From Cytobacillus oceanisediminis (GTDB taxonomy: Bacteria > Bacillota > Bacilli > Bacillales > Cytobacillaceae): 64,000 nt of DNA. The notes beneath the pieces were generated by a model. The model was not told the DNA's origin. It made no database searches and was given only the letters and a program-made list of their open reading frames with translations. The first letter of the stretch is position 1; each line of letters starts with the position of its first letter. This document shows positions 17,182 to 26,112 of the stretch, piece after piece. The stretch spans positions 799,501 to 863,500 of the forward strand of contig NZ_CP065511.1 of the NCBI RefSeq assembly GCF_022811925.1, written 5' to 3'. Made by a program: the position numbers and the translations under genes.

Positions 17182-17889
17182 TTGGATTTACAGACGGTTA
17201 TGCAGGAGCTCGAGGCTCTCGGCAAGGAGCGGACCAAGAAAATGTACATATCAAACGGCGCACACGAGCCGCTTTTTGGCGCTGCAACAGGAGCAATGAA
17301 GCCAATCGCTAAAAAAATTAAAAGAAATCAGCCTTTGGCAGAGGAGCTATACGCTACAGGGAACTATGATGCCATGTACTTTGCAGGCATCATTGCAGAT
17401 CCAGAAGCCATGACAGCAGAGGATTTTGACCGCTGGATGGATGCAGCTTATTTTTATATGCTGTCCGATTATGTGGTGGCCGTTACATTAGCTGAAGCAG
17501 ATATTGCACAGGACGTTGCCGATAAATGGATCGAAAGCGGGGAAGAGCTGCGGATGTCAGGGGGCTGGAGCTGCTATTGCTGGCTTTTGGGGAATCGTCC
17601 GGATGCTGAATTTTCAGAGGAGAAGCTGGCAAAAATGCTTGATAAAGTGAAAGACACCATCCATGATTCTCCGGAGCGTACGAAATCCGCCATGAATAAT
17701 TTTGTCTATACAGTGGGTGTATCATATTTGCCGCTCCATGAAAAAGCGGTTGAAACAGCAAAAGCCATCGGGCCGGTAGAAATGAAGCGGGACAAGAAAA
17801 AAAGCAGTTTCCTGCACGCCTCAGAAAATATCCAGAAGGAAGTAGATAGAGGGAAGCTGGGTTTTAAAAGGAAATATGTAAGATGTTAA
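17182..17889 (+). CDS. DNA alkylation repair protein, AlkD-like HEAT-repeat family
   Basis: A 235-residue all-helical protein that resembles the AlkD-like DNA glycosylase superfamily (DNA_alkylation). Seen: paired helices throughout, FAGIIADPEAMTAEDFDRWM, SDYVVAVTLAEADIAQDVADKWI, GGWSCYCWLLGN and a basic C-terminus (KRDKKKSSFLH and GFKRKYVRC). AlkD enzymes remove positively charged alkylpurines such as 3- and 7-methyl bases. The start is TTG 17182 behind GAAGGAAG. The helical pattern supports the fold; glycosylase activity is inferred. Confidence 0.75.
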   Translation: MDLQTVMQELEALGKERTKKMYISNGAHEPLFGAATGAMKPIAKKIKRNQPLAEELYATGNYDAMYFAGIIADPEAMTAEDFDRWMDAAYFYMLSDYVVAVTLAEADIAQDVADKWIESGEELRMSGGWSCYCWLLGNRPDAEFSEEKLAKMLDKVKDTIHDSPERTKSAMNNFVYTVGVSYLPLHEKAVETAKAIGPVEMKRDKKKSSFLHASENIQKEVDRGKLGFKRKYVRC

Positions 17890-17922
17890 AACCTCGCGTG
17901 ATGTATGAGCATTGATACAGAG

Positions 17923-17955
17923 TTGGAGGGACAGGGACCTGCCCCGTTGTCTCCA
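17923..17955. repeat. GGGACAGG-type dispersed palindrome, copy 2
   Basis: GGAGGGACAGGG and CCCCGTTGTCTCC pair around ACCTG, between the AlkD-like and PhzF-like genes. Confidence 0.6.
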
Positions 17956-18002
17956 TTCTTAGAACGGCACATTGGACGAAATAAAAAGGGGAGCTGCTGC
18001 AA

Positions 18003-18782
18003 ATGAGAATACCTATCTATCAAATTGATGCTTTTACAGACGAGCAATTCAAAGGGAATCCAGCGGCGGTATGTCCATTGGAAAAATGGATTGATAATGA
18101 CCTGATGCAAAGCATTGCTGCCGAAAATAATCTGGCTGAAACAGCCTTTTTTGTGAAGAAGGGAAAGGATTATGAGTTAAAATGGTTCACGCCAAAAGCA
18201 GAGATTGATTTATGCGGGCACGCGACATTGGCAGCTGCTTATGTCATTTTTACCTATCTCGATGAAAGCAAGATGAATGTAAAATTCCATACAAAAAGCG
18301 GAATTTTAGAAGTATCGAATGACCGTGAACTATTAACAATGACGTTCCCTGCCCGGGAAGGGGAAAAATGTGAAGCTCCGGAGGCACTCATTAGAGGACT
18401 GGGCAAGGAGCCAATAGAGACTTATTTATCAAGGGACTATCTGGCCGTCTTTGAATCAGAACAGGATTTACTGGACATGGAATTAAATATGGAAGAACTT
18501 AAAAAGCTGGATGCTTTCGGGGTTATCGCCACTGCCAAAGGAAATGAATCTGACTTCGCATCAAGATTTTTTGCTCCAAAGGCAGGTGTTGATGAAGACC
18601 CTGTTACCGGATCAGCTCATTGCACATTGGTTCCATACTGGAAAAAGGTGTTAAATAAGAGTGAATTTACGGCACTGCAATTATCAGAAAGGGGCGGAAA
18701 GCTTTATTGTGAAGATTTAGGCGATAAGGTGAAACTATCTGGAGAGGCTGTTGCTTATTTGGAAGGATATATTCATGTTTAG
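18003..18782 (+). CDS. PhzF family isomerase-like protein (copy 1)
   Basis: A 259-residue PhzF/diaminopimelate-epimerase-fold protein. The start YQIDAFTDEQFKGNPAAVCPL, the catalytic-type Glu in NNLAETAFFV (about residue 45), KWFTPKAEIDLCGHATLAAAYVIF and DEDPVTGSAHCTLVPYW are all family landmarks. PhzF catalyses an isomerisation in phenazine synthesis, but most Bacillus members have no known substrate and no phenazine genes are near. GGGGAG precedes the ATG. A second PhzF gene lies at 58362 and shares the same motif order, so the window holds two paralogues. Confidence 0.85.
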   Translation: MRIPIYQIDAFTDEQFKGNPAAVCPLEKWIDNDLMQSIAAENNLAETAFFVKKGKDYELKWFTPKAEIDLCGHATLAAAYVIFTYLDESKMNVKFHTKSGILEVSNDRELLTMTFPAREGEKCEAPEALIRGLGKEPIETYLSRDYLAVFESEQDLLDMELNMEELKKLDAFGVIATAKGNESDFASRFFAPKAGVDEDPVTGSAHCTLVPYWKKVLNKSEFTALQLSERGGKLYCEDLGDKVKLSGEAVAYLEGYIHV

Positions 18783-18904
18783 ACGATCTGTTTCTTTGTG
18801 TGCCAGCGCATGTTATAATGAGGAACTTAGGAATTATGATCTCATAATGGAACGGATGCCAAGAAAAGCCTCCGCCTAGTGATGAAATATGGAGGTGCAA
18901 GTGA

Positions 18905-19114
18905 ATGAATAAACGGTGGACTATCAGTAAAATTAAAGATTTTGTTGAGAAGAATTCGGATAGTAAGCTGCTAACGACGGAATATCATGGGTTTTCTCAA
19001 AAGCTGCTTTTTCAATGTGCATGCGGCAGTGAGTTTGAAAAAACATTTACGAAATTTAAAAATAATCACCAGCGCAAATGTGACGTTTGTCAGCCGCCAA
19101 AAGAGTCACGCTAA
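18905..19114 (+). CDS. Small zinc-ribbon-like protein
   Basis: A 69-residue basic protein with CACGSEFEKTFTKFKNN followed by KCDVC: a CxC pair and a CxxC pair about 23 residues apart that could hold one zinc ion, as in small zinc-ribbon DNA-binding domains found with homing-type or Vsr-like nucleases. The TATAAT at 18813-18818 may be its promoter, and GGAGGTG precedes the ATG. A terminator follows. I do not know its role; nucleic-acid binding is a guess from the fold. Confidence 0.6.
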   Translation: MNKRWTISKIKDFVEKNSDSKLLTTEYHGFSQKLLFQCACGSEFEKTFTKFKNNHQRKCDVCQPPKESR

Positions 19115-19135
19115 ACGAATATCAGGAAATAAACG

Positions 19136-19180
19136 AAGTGCCGATTTCAATTTCAAGAAATTGGCGCTTTTTCTTTTTAA
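19136..19180 (+). terminator. Terminator after zinc-ribbon gene
   Basis: AAGTGCCGATTTC and GAAATTGGCGCTT pair and are followed by TTTCTTTTT. Confidence 0.75.
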
Positions 19181-19272
19181 TCTTCCTCTTTGTTCCGGAA
19201 AGAAATTGACTGAAGCAAGTAAATTAATTATTATATTTGACAAAGGCAACTATATTCAGAGGAGTGATTTCT

Positions 19273-20208
19273 TTGTCAATTATCTCATTTAAAGAAAGAA
19301 TCAATGCTGTTCGCCATTTTAATCGTTTTATGACCAGGCAAATCGGAGCTTTGCGGGAGGGGTTACTACATAGTCCCTATTCGCTTACAGAATCCAGAAT
19401 CCTGTTTGAAATTGCCACTAACGAGGACCCTGCAGCATCAAGTTTAGCTCAAGAGCTGGGTTTAGATGCAGGCTATTTAAGTCGAATATTAGCCCGGTTT
19501 GAAGAGAAAGGCCTTATAAAGAAAGAACGTTCTGCTAAAGATGCCAGGCAGCGCATTTTAAAGCTTACACCAGAGGGAGAAAAAGCTTTTTCTAAACTAA
19601 ATGAACGTTCATACAATGAAATAGCGGAACTTCTCGGAAAATTGTCGGAAAGTGAACAGCAGCAATTAATAAACGCTATGAAAACCGTCGAGGGACTGAT
19701 CAGCAAGAATGAAAGCCTAAAATTTTCTGGACCATATTTTCTTCGTCAGCATGAACCTGGTGATATGGGGTGGGTTGTACACAAGCATGGTCTTTTGTAT
19801 TCACAAGAATATGGATGGGATGAGAGATTTGAAGCTCTTGTATCTCAAATTGCAGCAGATTTTATAAATAACTATAATCCTAAGCGGGAACGCTGCTGGA
19901 TTGCCGAAATGAACGGAGAAATAGTGGGTTCTATTTTTGTTGTTGAAGGAAGTGAGGATACGGCTAAACTTCGTCTATTAATAGTAGACCAAAAGGCGAG
20001 AGGATTGGGCCTTGGTTCACAATTGGTTGAAGAATGCATAAACTTTTCCAAACAAGCAGGATATAAGAAACTCGTTCTATGGACAAACAGTGTTCTTAAA
20101 GAAGCGCGGCTTATCTATCAGAAAAAGGGATTTCAGCTTGTTAAGGAGGAAAAACATCATAGCTTTGGGCACGATTTAGTTGGAGAAACGTGGGAACTGC
20201 TGCTTTAA
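19273..20208 (+). CDS. MarR-GNAT fusion regulator/acetyltransferase
   Basis: A 311-residue protein in two parts. Residues about 1-145 form a MarR winged-helix domain (LTESRILFEIATNEDPAASSLAQELGLD, YLSRILARFEEKGLIKKE, DARQRILKLTPEGEKAF). Residues about 155-310 form a GNAT domain (IAEMNGEIVGSIFV, LRLLIVDQKARGLGLGSQLVEECI with the acetyl-CoA loop, YQKKGFQLV). Such MarR/GNAT fusions are common in Bacillaceae and probably act as ligand-sensing repressors with acetyltransferase activity. TTG 19273 was chosen because AGAGGAG ends 8 bases before it. The target genes are unknown. Confidence 0.85.
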   Translation: MSIISFKERINAVRHFNRFMTRQIGALREGLLHSPYSLTESRILFEIATNEDPAASSLAQELGLDAGYLSRILARFEEKGLIKKERSAKDARQRILKLTPEGEKAFSKLNERSYNEIAELLGKLSESEQQQLINAMKTVEGLISKNESLKFSGPYFLRQHEPGDMGWVVHKHGLLYSQEYGWDERFEALVSQIAADFINNYNPKRERCWIAEMNGEIVGSIFVVEGSEDTAKLRLLIVDQKARGLGLGSQLVEECINFSKQAGYKKLVLWTNSVLKEARLIYQKKGFQLVKEEKHHSFGHDLVGETWELLL

Positions 20209-20236
20209 GGGACAAGGGGACAGGTACACTGTCCCT
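20209..20236. repeat. GGGACAGG-type dispersed palindrome, copy 3
   Basis: GGGACAGGTACACTGTCCC-like hairpin, with a flanking GGGACAAG, lies directly after the MarR-GNAT stop and before TTTTG. It may also serve as a terminator. Confidence 0.6.
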
Positions 20237-20284
20237 TTTGCTGTTTTTTCAGAGAAAATGTGCCCCTCAGATCAATAGATTAAT

Positions 20285-20314
20285 AAAAAGCCTCCATTCA
20301 AATTGAATGGAGGC
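20285..20314 (-). terminator. Terminator for the leftward coiled-coil gene
   Basis: Read leftwards, AGCCTCCATTCAA pairs with TTGAATGGAGGCT and is followed by TTTTTATTA. It lies about 190 bases past the stop of the gene at 20504. A further hairpin (CTTGAAGC with GCTTCAAG, about 20474-20502) sits right at that stop. The stretch between holds no gene I can support. Confidence 0.65.
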
Positions 20315-20503
20315 TCATAGAAGGAAACGGGATTACGGATGAATGGCCGTCGGCCTCCAGTGCCATGGTTGGTTATTGGTTACGGGTGAAGTTGTAATGG
20401 GTCATGGATAATCGGTTAGGCCATTGCCATTACAAGGTACCTTTGTACACAATAGGAGGGTGTTCCTTCTATGCCTTGAAGCAGAGTCTCACCGCTTCAA
20501 GGT

Positions 20504-21019
20504 TTAGAAATACTTTTCGCTGTCAAACTCTAATTCTATCAAATAATTCTTGTTATTGATTAAGTTGGACAGACGATTCGCCTGGCGTTCGGCTTCCAGG
20601 CCCTTTAATCGGTACTGCTCGGGATCGAAAAGGGCCATTTTCACCATCGACACGTTTTCCGACACGGTATAAAGGAATTCCTCCCTGGCTGCTGTGCCAT
20701 ACTCCTTGAATTTACGGGCCTTTGCCCGATATTGGGTGGCAAGCTCGATTGCTTCTACGATTGGCAATGATTCATTGTTAAATGTGATGTCATGTTCAAT
20801 ATTGGCTTTATATACAAGCTTATCAAGCAGTCTCATGTCTTTGCGGACTTCATCCATCTCTTTTTCCACCATGGCTAGCGATCGCGGTATTTCAGGAAGC
20901 TTGCTGCCTTTTTCAATATCAGCAAATGCGACACGGTCCATTTCTTCTTCTAACTCGTGAATTCGTTTAGCCAGTACACTTTTTAATTTTACTGCTTCAG
21001 CCAGAGTAAGTTTTTGCAT
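20504..21019 (-). CDS. Coiled-coil protein, possibly DIP1984 family
   Basis: A 171-residue soluble, almost wholly helical protein. The N-terminus MQKLTLAEAVKLKSVLAKRI and following heptads (HELEEEMDRV, LAMVEKEMDEVRKDMRLLDKLVYKAN) look like the DIP1984 (septicolysin-like) family, in which two helices pair through this region. The second half has more charged helices and ends in EFDSEKYF. Function is unknown and the family match is tentative. It is a single-gene unit on the minus strand, divergent from the ROK operon. Confidence 0.55.
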   Translation of the reverse strand: MQKLTLAEAVKLKSVLAKRIHELEEEMDRVAFADIEKGSKLPEIPRSLAMVEKEMDEVRKDMRLLDKLVYKANIEHDITFNNESLPIVEAIELATQYRAKARKFKEYGTAAREEFLYTVSENVSMVKMALFDPEQYRLKGLEAERQANRLSNLINNKNYLIELEFDSEKYF

Positions 21020-21249
21020 GCCTGAATCTGCTCCTTTAATAGATTCGTTCTTAGTATTATTATATAGTTGGGAGTCATTTATTAAAAGAAATAGCTGAGC
21101 TCCTTGATATTCTGGGGGAAGCTTAAAAACGCACGACTTTAAAATTTGTATGTAAGTTCAATGTGGAACCTTGAAAAGACAGCTCGATGAAATAATGCCC
21201 ATCTCTGATAGAATGAAGGTTGTTTTCGGTAAATTAAAATGATATATTA

Positions 21250-21293
21250 CCACTAATAAACTTATTAAATATCTTTAATAAGTTTATTAGTGG
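21250..21293. promoter_or_regulatory. Nested palindromic operator of the ROK operon
   Basis: Perfect 19-bp arms (21250-21268 and 21275-21293) are separated by ATATCT. Each arm contains its own dyad: TAATAA-AC-TTATTA (21254-21267) and TAATAA-GT-TTATTA (21276-21289). A partial third site, TAATAAGTATAA, lies at 21312-21323, close to the ROK start codon. The layout suggests two or three regulator dimers bound side by side. Autoregulation by the ROK protein is inferred. Confidence 0.7.
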
Positions 21294-21342
21294 ATGCTTT
21301 TTAAATCTGTTTAATAAGTATAATTTGCAGGTGGTGAGTATA

Positions 21343-22380
21343 ATGAAGACTGCTCCAAAATCTTTAAAGCTGGTCATCCTTGCTGGTATACGCAGATCGC
21401 TTTTAGACCTAGGAAGTGCAACCAAAGTTGAACTAAGCGATAAATTGGGAATCAGTTTCCCGACGATAAGCAAGTTCCTGTCACAGATGGAGAAGGATGG
21501 GGAAATTTTGTCGGCGGGATTGGATGAATCCAGTGGCGGGAGAAGAGCCAAAAGATATACATATAATCCTGACTATATGCTGGGCCTGGCAATTTTCTTA
21601 GAGAAGACAGAGACGAATTATGCCATTTTTAATTGTGCGGGAGAAGTGAAGGAACAAGGAACCGTTCAAAGTGTATTGACTGACAGCGGGCTGCATTTAT
21701 TAACGAGTTCGATTGAAGCCTTATTGATGGCCAATCAGGCAATCCGTTCGCTTGCCATTGGGGTGCCTGGTTCCGTTAAGAATGGGCGGATTTTTTACAT
21801 ACCCGGCTATGAACAGTTTCAAGATTTCGATATTAAAGGATATTATGAGAATCTCTTTTCGATGCCAGTTGTTGTTGAGAACGACATGAATGCTGCTGTT
21901 CTTGGATATCACCATTATAAGGGGATAAAAGATCATCAATCCCTTGTTTATTTATATTCCGGTCAAAATGGTCCTGGTGCAGGATTTATGATTAACGGGG
22001 ATGTTGTGCGGGGAAACACATTTTTTGCCGGGGAAGTCTCATTCGTTCCCCAATATGATGACCGTAACTTCCGCGAAGCCCTGGAAAATGAAACCAGTCA
22101 TAAAGAGGTACTGATATCCAGAGATAATCAGGTTGATGCAATCAGCAGATTAGTAGCCTCGATTACGGCTATCATTAATCCTCATACGTTCATTTTCTGC
22201 AAAGATGAAGTGGAAGAGACCCTAGTAGAAAAAATTGCAGCAGCAAGCTCAAAATATATCCCGCCAGAACACCTCCCCATTCTTGCAATAAGTGATTGGA
22301 AACAAGACTATTTATACGGATTGCAGAGTCTGGGGCTGGCGCTTATGCTTGATTCGTCCGAAAAATATATCAGAAAATAG
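21343..22380 (+). CDS. ROK-family transcriptional regulator (XylR/NagC-like)
   Basis: A 345-residue protein: N-terminal winged helix-turn-helix (KVELSDKLGISFPTISKFLSQMEKDGEIL, about residues 29-57) and a sugar-kinase-like ROK domain (SLAIGVPGSVKNGRI, VVVENDMNAAVLGYHHYK, GAGFMINGDVVRG). The Cys-rich zinc motif of many ROK kinases is replaced by GEVSFVPQYDD, as in pure regulators. ATG 21343 is preferred with GGTGG upstream. It leads an operon with an MFS transporter and a maltose acetyltransferase, so it probably senses a sugar and represses its own operon through the nested palindrome. Confidence 0.85.
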   Translation: MKTAPKSLKLVILAGIRRSLLDLGSATKVELSDKLGISFPTISKFLSQMEKDGEILSAGLDESSGGRRAKRYTYNPDYMLGLAIFLEKTETNYAIFNCAGEVKEQGTVQSVLTDSGLHLLTSSIEALLMANQAIRSLAIGVPGSVKNGRIFYIPGYEQFQDFDIKGYYENLFSMPVVVENDMNAAVLGYHHYKGIKDHQSLVYLYSGQNGPGAGFMINGDVVRGNTFFAGEVSFVPQYDDRNFREALENETSHKEVLISRDNQVDAISRLVASITAIINPHTFIFCKDEVEETLVEKIAAASSKYIPPEHLPILAISDWKQDYLYGLQSLGLALMLDSSEKYIRK

Positions 22381-22394
22381 GTGAGGCTGAATCC

Positions 22395-23621
22395 ATGGCA
22401 ACAATCCTTTTGGTGATCATATATTTAGCTTTTATAAGCCTGGGTCTGCCGGATTCATTGTTAGGGGCAGCCTGGCCTGTCATGCAAGCAGACTTTGGCG
22501 CCCCGCTTGAGACTGCTGGATTGCTTTTTATGACTATAGCTGGCGGCACAATCATCTCGAGCTTAGTTAGCGGAAGAATCCTTAAACGGTTTGGAACTGG
22601 GAAGGTTTCATCTTTCAGTACGTTAATGACTGCAGGTGCGTTACTTGGGTTTTATTTTGCTCCATCTGTTATTTGGCTATTTTTATTTGCCATACCACTT
22701 GGGTTGGGAGCAGGAGCTATTGATGCCGGATTAAACGATTATGTTGCTGTACACTACAAAGCACATCATATGAGCTGGCTGCACAGTTTCTGGGGAGTCG
22801 GAGCCACTATTGGCCCTATCATCATGGCCCAGTATATTGCAGGGGGAACCTCCTGGAGCAATGGGTATTTTTCCATTGCAGGAATACAATTTGTGCTGGC
22901 AATTATCCTTTTGCTGACTTTGCCTTTATGGAATAAAGGAAAGAAATATAATAAAGCTTTAAGTGAAGAGGCGGAAAAATCAGAAGAAAGATTGGATCAT
23001 GCTGAAAATGTAAAGCCACTCCAAATCAAAGGAGTTAAATCAGCATTAATTTCCTTCTTGTTTTATTGCAGTGCTGAAGCCACTATGGGACTTTGGGGAA
23101 GCAGTTTTCTGGTAAGCGTGAAGAATCTGCCGGCAGCGGCTGCTGCCCAATGGGTTTCCTTGTATTTCGCTGGCATTACAATCGGCAGATTTATTACAGG
23201 TTTCATTACTTTTAAAATGAATAATCGCAGCCTTATTCGGATGGGCCAAATTATTGCACTTGCTGGTGCCATCCTTCTTGTCCTGCCATTGCCATCTGCT
23301 TTCACGCTTGCCGGCTTTATTTTGGTTGGATTAGGATTGGCACCGATCTTTCCGTGTATGCTGCACGAAACGCCAGCGCGTTTTGGGAAGAAGCATTCCC
23401 AGACCATCATGGGCTATCAAATGGCTGTTGCATATACAGGCAGTACCTTTATGCCGCCAGTTTTAGGCTTCATTGCCTCTCACTCAACAATTGGAATCTT
23501 CCCGTTTTGTATTGTTCTTCTTGCTGCAGCAATGTTCTTAAGTTCTGAAAAACTGAACCGCTTGCTGAATATGAAAGAGATTAAAAGTTCAACAGATGTT
23601 ACCTTTAACACACCTAAATGA
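22395..23621 (+). CDS. MFS transporter, probably sugar
   Basis: A 408-residue major facilitator with 12 hydrophobic segments (LGLPDSLLGAAWPVMQADFG at the start; FGTGKVSSFSTLMTAGALLG; GVGATIGPIIM; CMLHETPARFGKKHSQTIMG). The overall layout resembles the FucP/YfkF-like group of sugar or metabolite transporters. A charged loop of about 45 residues separates the two six-helix halves. It lies 14 bases after the ROK regulator and before an acetyltransferase gene, so uptake or sugar-stress efflux is likely. The substrate cannot be read from the sequence. Confidence 0.8.
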   Translation: MATILLVIIYLAFISLGLPDSLLGAAWPVMQADFGAPLETAGLLFMTIAGGTIISSLVSGRILKRFGTGKVSSFSTLMTAGALLGFYFAPSVIWLFLFAIPLGLGAGAIDAGLNDYVAVHYKAHHMSWLHSFWGVGATIGPIIMAQYIAGGTSWSNGYFSIAGIQFVLAIILLLTLPLWNKGKKYNKALSEEAEKSEERLDHAENVKPLQIKGVKSALISFLFYCSAEATMGLWGSSFLVSVKNLPAAAAAQWVSLYFAGITIGRFITGFITFKMNNRSLIRMGQIIALAGAILLVLPLPSAFTLAGFILVGLGLAPIFPCMLHETPARFGKKHSQTIMGYQMAVAYTGSTFMPPVLGFIASHSTIGIFPFCIVLLAAAMFLSSEKLNRLLNMKEIKSSTDVTFNTPK

Positions 23622-23642
23622 ATTTGAAAGCAGGTCATTAAA

Positions 23643-24203
23643 ATGAGTACAGAAAAAGAAAAAATGCTGTCTGGAGAAATGTATGATCCTGCCGATCCGG
23701 TATTATTAAAGGAACGCGAAGAAGCAAGGCGAATGGTCAGAATTTATAATCAAACTCTGGAGACTGAAGGAGAAAAAAGGACAAAATTATTAAAGGAACT
23801 CCTCGGTTCAACTGGGAAAAACGTATATATGGAGCCAAATATCAGATTTGATTATGGCTATAATACGCATGTAGGTGAAAACTTTTTTGCGAACTTCGAT
23901 TGCACGATCTTAGATGTCTGTGAAGTTCGTTTTGGAGATAATTGCATGCTTGCACCCGGAGTACAAATTTATACGGCAACACACCCGCTTCATCCTGCTG
24001 AACGCAATTCAGGCAGAGAATACGCAAAGCCGATCACGTTTGGAAACAATGTATGGATTGGCGGAAGTGCCATAATCAATCCAGGTGTAACAATTGGGGA
24101 CAATGTTGTGATCGCATCAGGTGCAGTCGTTACCAAAGATGTGCCAGATAATGTAGTAGTTGGCGGAAATCCAGCGAAAGTAATTAAACAAATTGAGCTT
24201 TAA
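23643..24203 (+). CDS. maa: Maltose/galactoside O-acetyltransferase (Maa-like)
   Basis: A 186-residue left-handed beta-helix acetyltransferase. N-terminal Maa domain ([20 protein letters not shown]), hexapeptide turns through [26 protein letters not shown], catalytic His in [12 protein letters not shown], and [31 protein letters not shown] at the end. It moves acetyl from acetyl-CoA to the 6-OH of sugars, often to detoxify surplus sugar for export. It closes the ROK-MFS operon, which supports a sugar-overflow role, and a terminator follows at about 24224-24255. Confidence 0.9.
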   Translation: MSTEKEKMLSGEMYDPADPVLLKEREEARRMVRIYNQTLETEGEKRTKLLKELLGSTGKNVYMEPNIRFDYGYNTHVGENFFANFDCTILDVCEVRFGDNCMLAPGVQIYTATHPLHPAERNSGREYAKPITFGNNVWIGGSAIINPGVTIGDNVVIASGAVVTKDVPDNVVVGGNPAKVIKQIEL

Positions 24204-24223
24204 ATTCTCCTCAGCATCCATAA

Positions 24224-24258
24224 AAAAGCCATTTCCCATTGGGGATTTGGCTTTTCTT
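24224..24258. terminator. Terminator between maa and the LysR gene
   Basis: AAAAGCCATTTCCC and GGGGATTTGGCTTTT pair imperfectly, with A-rich and T-rich flanks so it could work on both strands. Confidence 0.65.
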
Positions 24259-24282
24259 ATGTTTTAGTGAAGGAAGCTGACT

Positions 24283-25194
24283 CTATTTTTTGTTTTGTTC
24301 AAATATTTCTTTGTCCATTCCATCCGGCGATTTTAAAACAAGCTCTGTAAAAGCCTCTACAGCTGGAGATAGCCACTTTTTCTTTTTGATCAGCATATGA
24401 GAATAAATGGGTTCGAACTCCTCCGAATGTGTTAATAGTTTTAACTTTCCGTTCTCTACATCTTCTTTAACAGTGATGTAAGGCAAAGCGCAAAAACCAA
24501 GTCCGCTCATGACCATCTTCTTGATTGCTTCTATGCTCCATAGTTCCATTGTCTGAAAGTGCTGGATGCCATGCTTTAAAAGATATCTTTCAAACATTGA
24601 CCGATAGCTGCAGCCTTCTTCATTTGTGATATAAAAGGGGCTGGCCTGACTTTTTTTATATTCATCAAAATGGTCAGGTCCATCATTCCCGCTCACAAGG
24701 ACAATTTCCTCTCGGAACAAGGGATAGTGAATGCATTTTTCAGGATTTATTTCGGGATAAACCATGAATGCTGCATCTACCCGTCCGCTCATTAAATCAC
24801 TTTGGTTTTGTCCGCATGTACCATTGATTAAGACTAATTTGACATGAGGATATTTTAATGAGAACTCCCTTATGATGGGTCCTAGCCTTGAGATGGTTAA
24901 AGACTCTGGTGCAGCCACTTTCAATACTCCGTTCACTTCACGGCTGCTTCGCATTTTTTTAATCTGTTCATGAGTAGAAAGAAGGTCCTCCGCTAAAGGA
25001 ATTAAATCCCTGCCTAAAGGAGTAAGCTGCAGTTTTCTATTGATATAAGTAAAAATCTCTCCGCCAATCTCCTGTTCAAGTGCCTGTATGTGGGCGGTTA
25101 GGGTGGATTGGGTATACCCTAGCTTCGCAGCAGCGCCTGTATAACTGCCTATTTCTGCAATGGACTGAAACGTTATTAGATGTCTGATTTCCAT
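24283..25194 (-). CDS. LysR-family transcriptional regulator
   Basis: A 303-residue LysR regulator: N-terminal HTH MEIRHLITFQSIAEIGSYTGAAAKLGYTQS-type helix pair (about residues 1-60) and a two-lobed effector domain (VLKVAAPESLT, RVDAAFMVYPE, YITNEEGCSYRSMF, VMSGLGFCALPYITV). The internal ATG at 25194 with GGGAG upstream is preferred to 25245. It is divergent from the LysE-type exporter at 25317 with 122 bases between them, the classic arrangement for a regulator and its exporter, so it probably activates that gene when its amino-acid-like ligand is high. Confidence 0.85.
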   Translation of the reverse strand: MEIRHLITFQSIAEIGSYTGAAAKLGYTQSTLTAHIQALEQEIGGEIFTYINRKLQLTPLGRDLIPLAEDLLSTHEQIKKMRSSREVNGVLKVAAPESLTISRLGPIIREFSLKYPHVKLVLINGTCGQNQSDLMSGRVDAAFMVYPEINPEKCIHYPLFREEIVLVSGNDGPDHFDEYKKSQASPFYITNEEGCSYRSMFERYLLKHGIQHFQTMELWSIEAIKKMVMSGLGFCALPYITVKEDVENGKLKLLTHSEEFEPIYSHMLIKKKKWLSPAVEAFTELVLKSPDGMDKEIFEQNKK

Positions 25195-25316
25195 TCCGTC
25201 TCTCCCTTGTATCGAAAAAAATGATAATGGATTTTTGAATTTCAATTTTATATATAGATAAAGTCATCATACAATAAAAGCTGTTAATTCGTAAATGAGT
25301 AAAAGAAGGTGAGTTT

Positions 25317-25895
25317 ATGAGTATACTAGCGTTTCTATCTTATGTAATCATTACATCCATTACGCCTGGTCCAAGCAATATCTTAATCATGAATGAAGCG
25401 AGGAGATTTGGCTTCGCAGGATCGTGGAGGTTCACGGCGGGTATCCTGGCAGGGTTTGCTGTACTTGGGATCTTGAGCGGTGTATTCACAGCAGGTCTAT
25501 ATACTTTAATTCCAGTAATAGAGCCTTATTTAAAAATGGCTGGTGCTATTTATCTGCTCTGCTTAGCCTGGCAGGTAGGTCTGTCCAAACGATCCGGGGA
25601 GAAAGTAAGTGACATGAAATCTTCCTTTTTATCAGGTTTTATCTTTCAAATCATAAATGTAAAAAGCATTTTGTTCTTTTTAACTGTCATGAGTGCTTTT
25701 ATACTTCCTTTTTATCATTCATCCCAGTCCATTGTTTTTTATTTAACGTTAGCCATTATTCTAGGGTGGTCAGCATTGCTTCTGTGGTCAGGGTTTGGCT
25801 CGATTTTTAAAAGAATTTTCACCCATTATGACAAGTTATTTCGGCTGGTGATGTGTTTGCTGCTGGTTTATTCTGCGGTTACTATTTTTCTGTGA
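25317..25895 (+). CDS. LysE/RhtB-type amino-acid exporter
   Basis: A 192-residue protein with six hydrophobic segments. The LysE mark SITPGPSNILIMNEARRFGF lies at residues 14-33. The second helix group (FTAGILAGFAVLGILSGVF) and FQIINVKSILFFLTVMSAF fit the RhtB branch. It exports amino acids or small metabolites by proton antiport. Divergent LysR gene upstream suggests regulation by its substrate. AGGTGAG precedes the ATG. The substrate is unknown. Confidence 0.85.
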   Translation: MSILAFLSYVIITSITPGPSNILIMNEARRFGFAGSWRFTAGILAGFAVLGILSGVFTAGLYTLIPVIEPYLKMAGAIYLLCLAWQVGLSKRSGEKVSDMKSSFLSGFIFQIINVKSILFFLTVMSAFILPFYHSSQSIVFYLTLAIILGWSALLLWSGFGSIFKRIFTHYDKLFRLVMCLLLVYSAVTIFL

Positions 25896-26112
25896 ATACC
25901 TATTTGTTTAAAGCTAGGTGACTGAAAAAAAGTAAGCTGTTTCTTTTTACAACAGATGGATGGTTTGTAATTCTTCGCTCTACGGTGACTTTCTGCAGGA
26001 ATCAGGCGCTGAAGTGCAGCGATGAGAATAAGCTGGCCCCATGGATTCCGCACGAAACGAATAACATTATTCCTCAAAGAGAAAACTGTTAATAAAACTC
26101 TGGAGGAAAGTC

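Noticed and set aside
25868..26077. Minus-strand frame of 69 codons after the LysE gene
   Set aside because: No ribosome site, overlaps the LysE 3' end, and the Arg/Ser/Cys-rich composition looks like a chance or repeat-derived frame.
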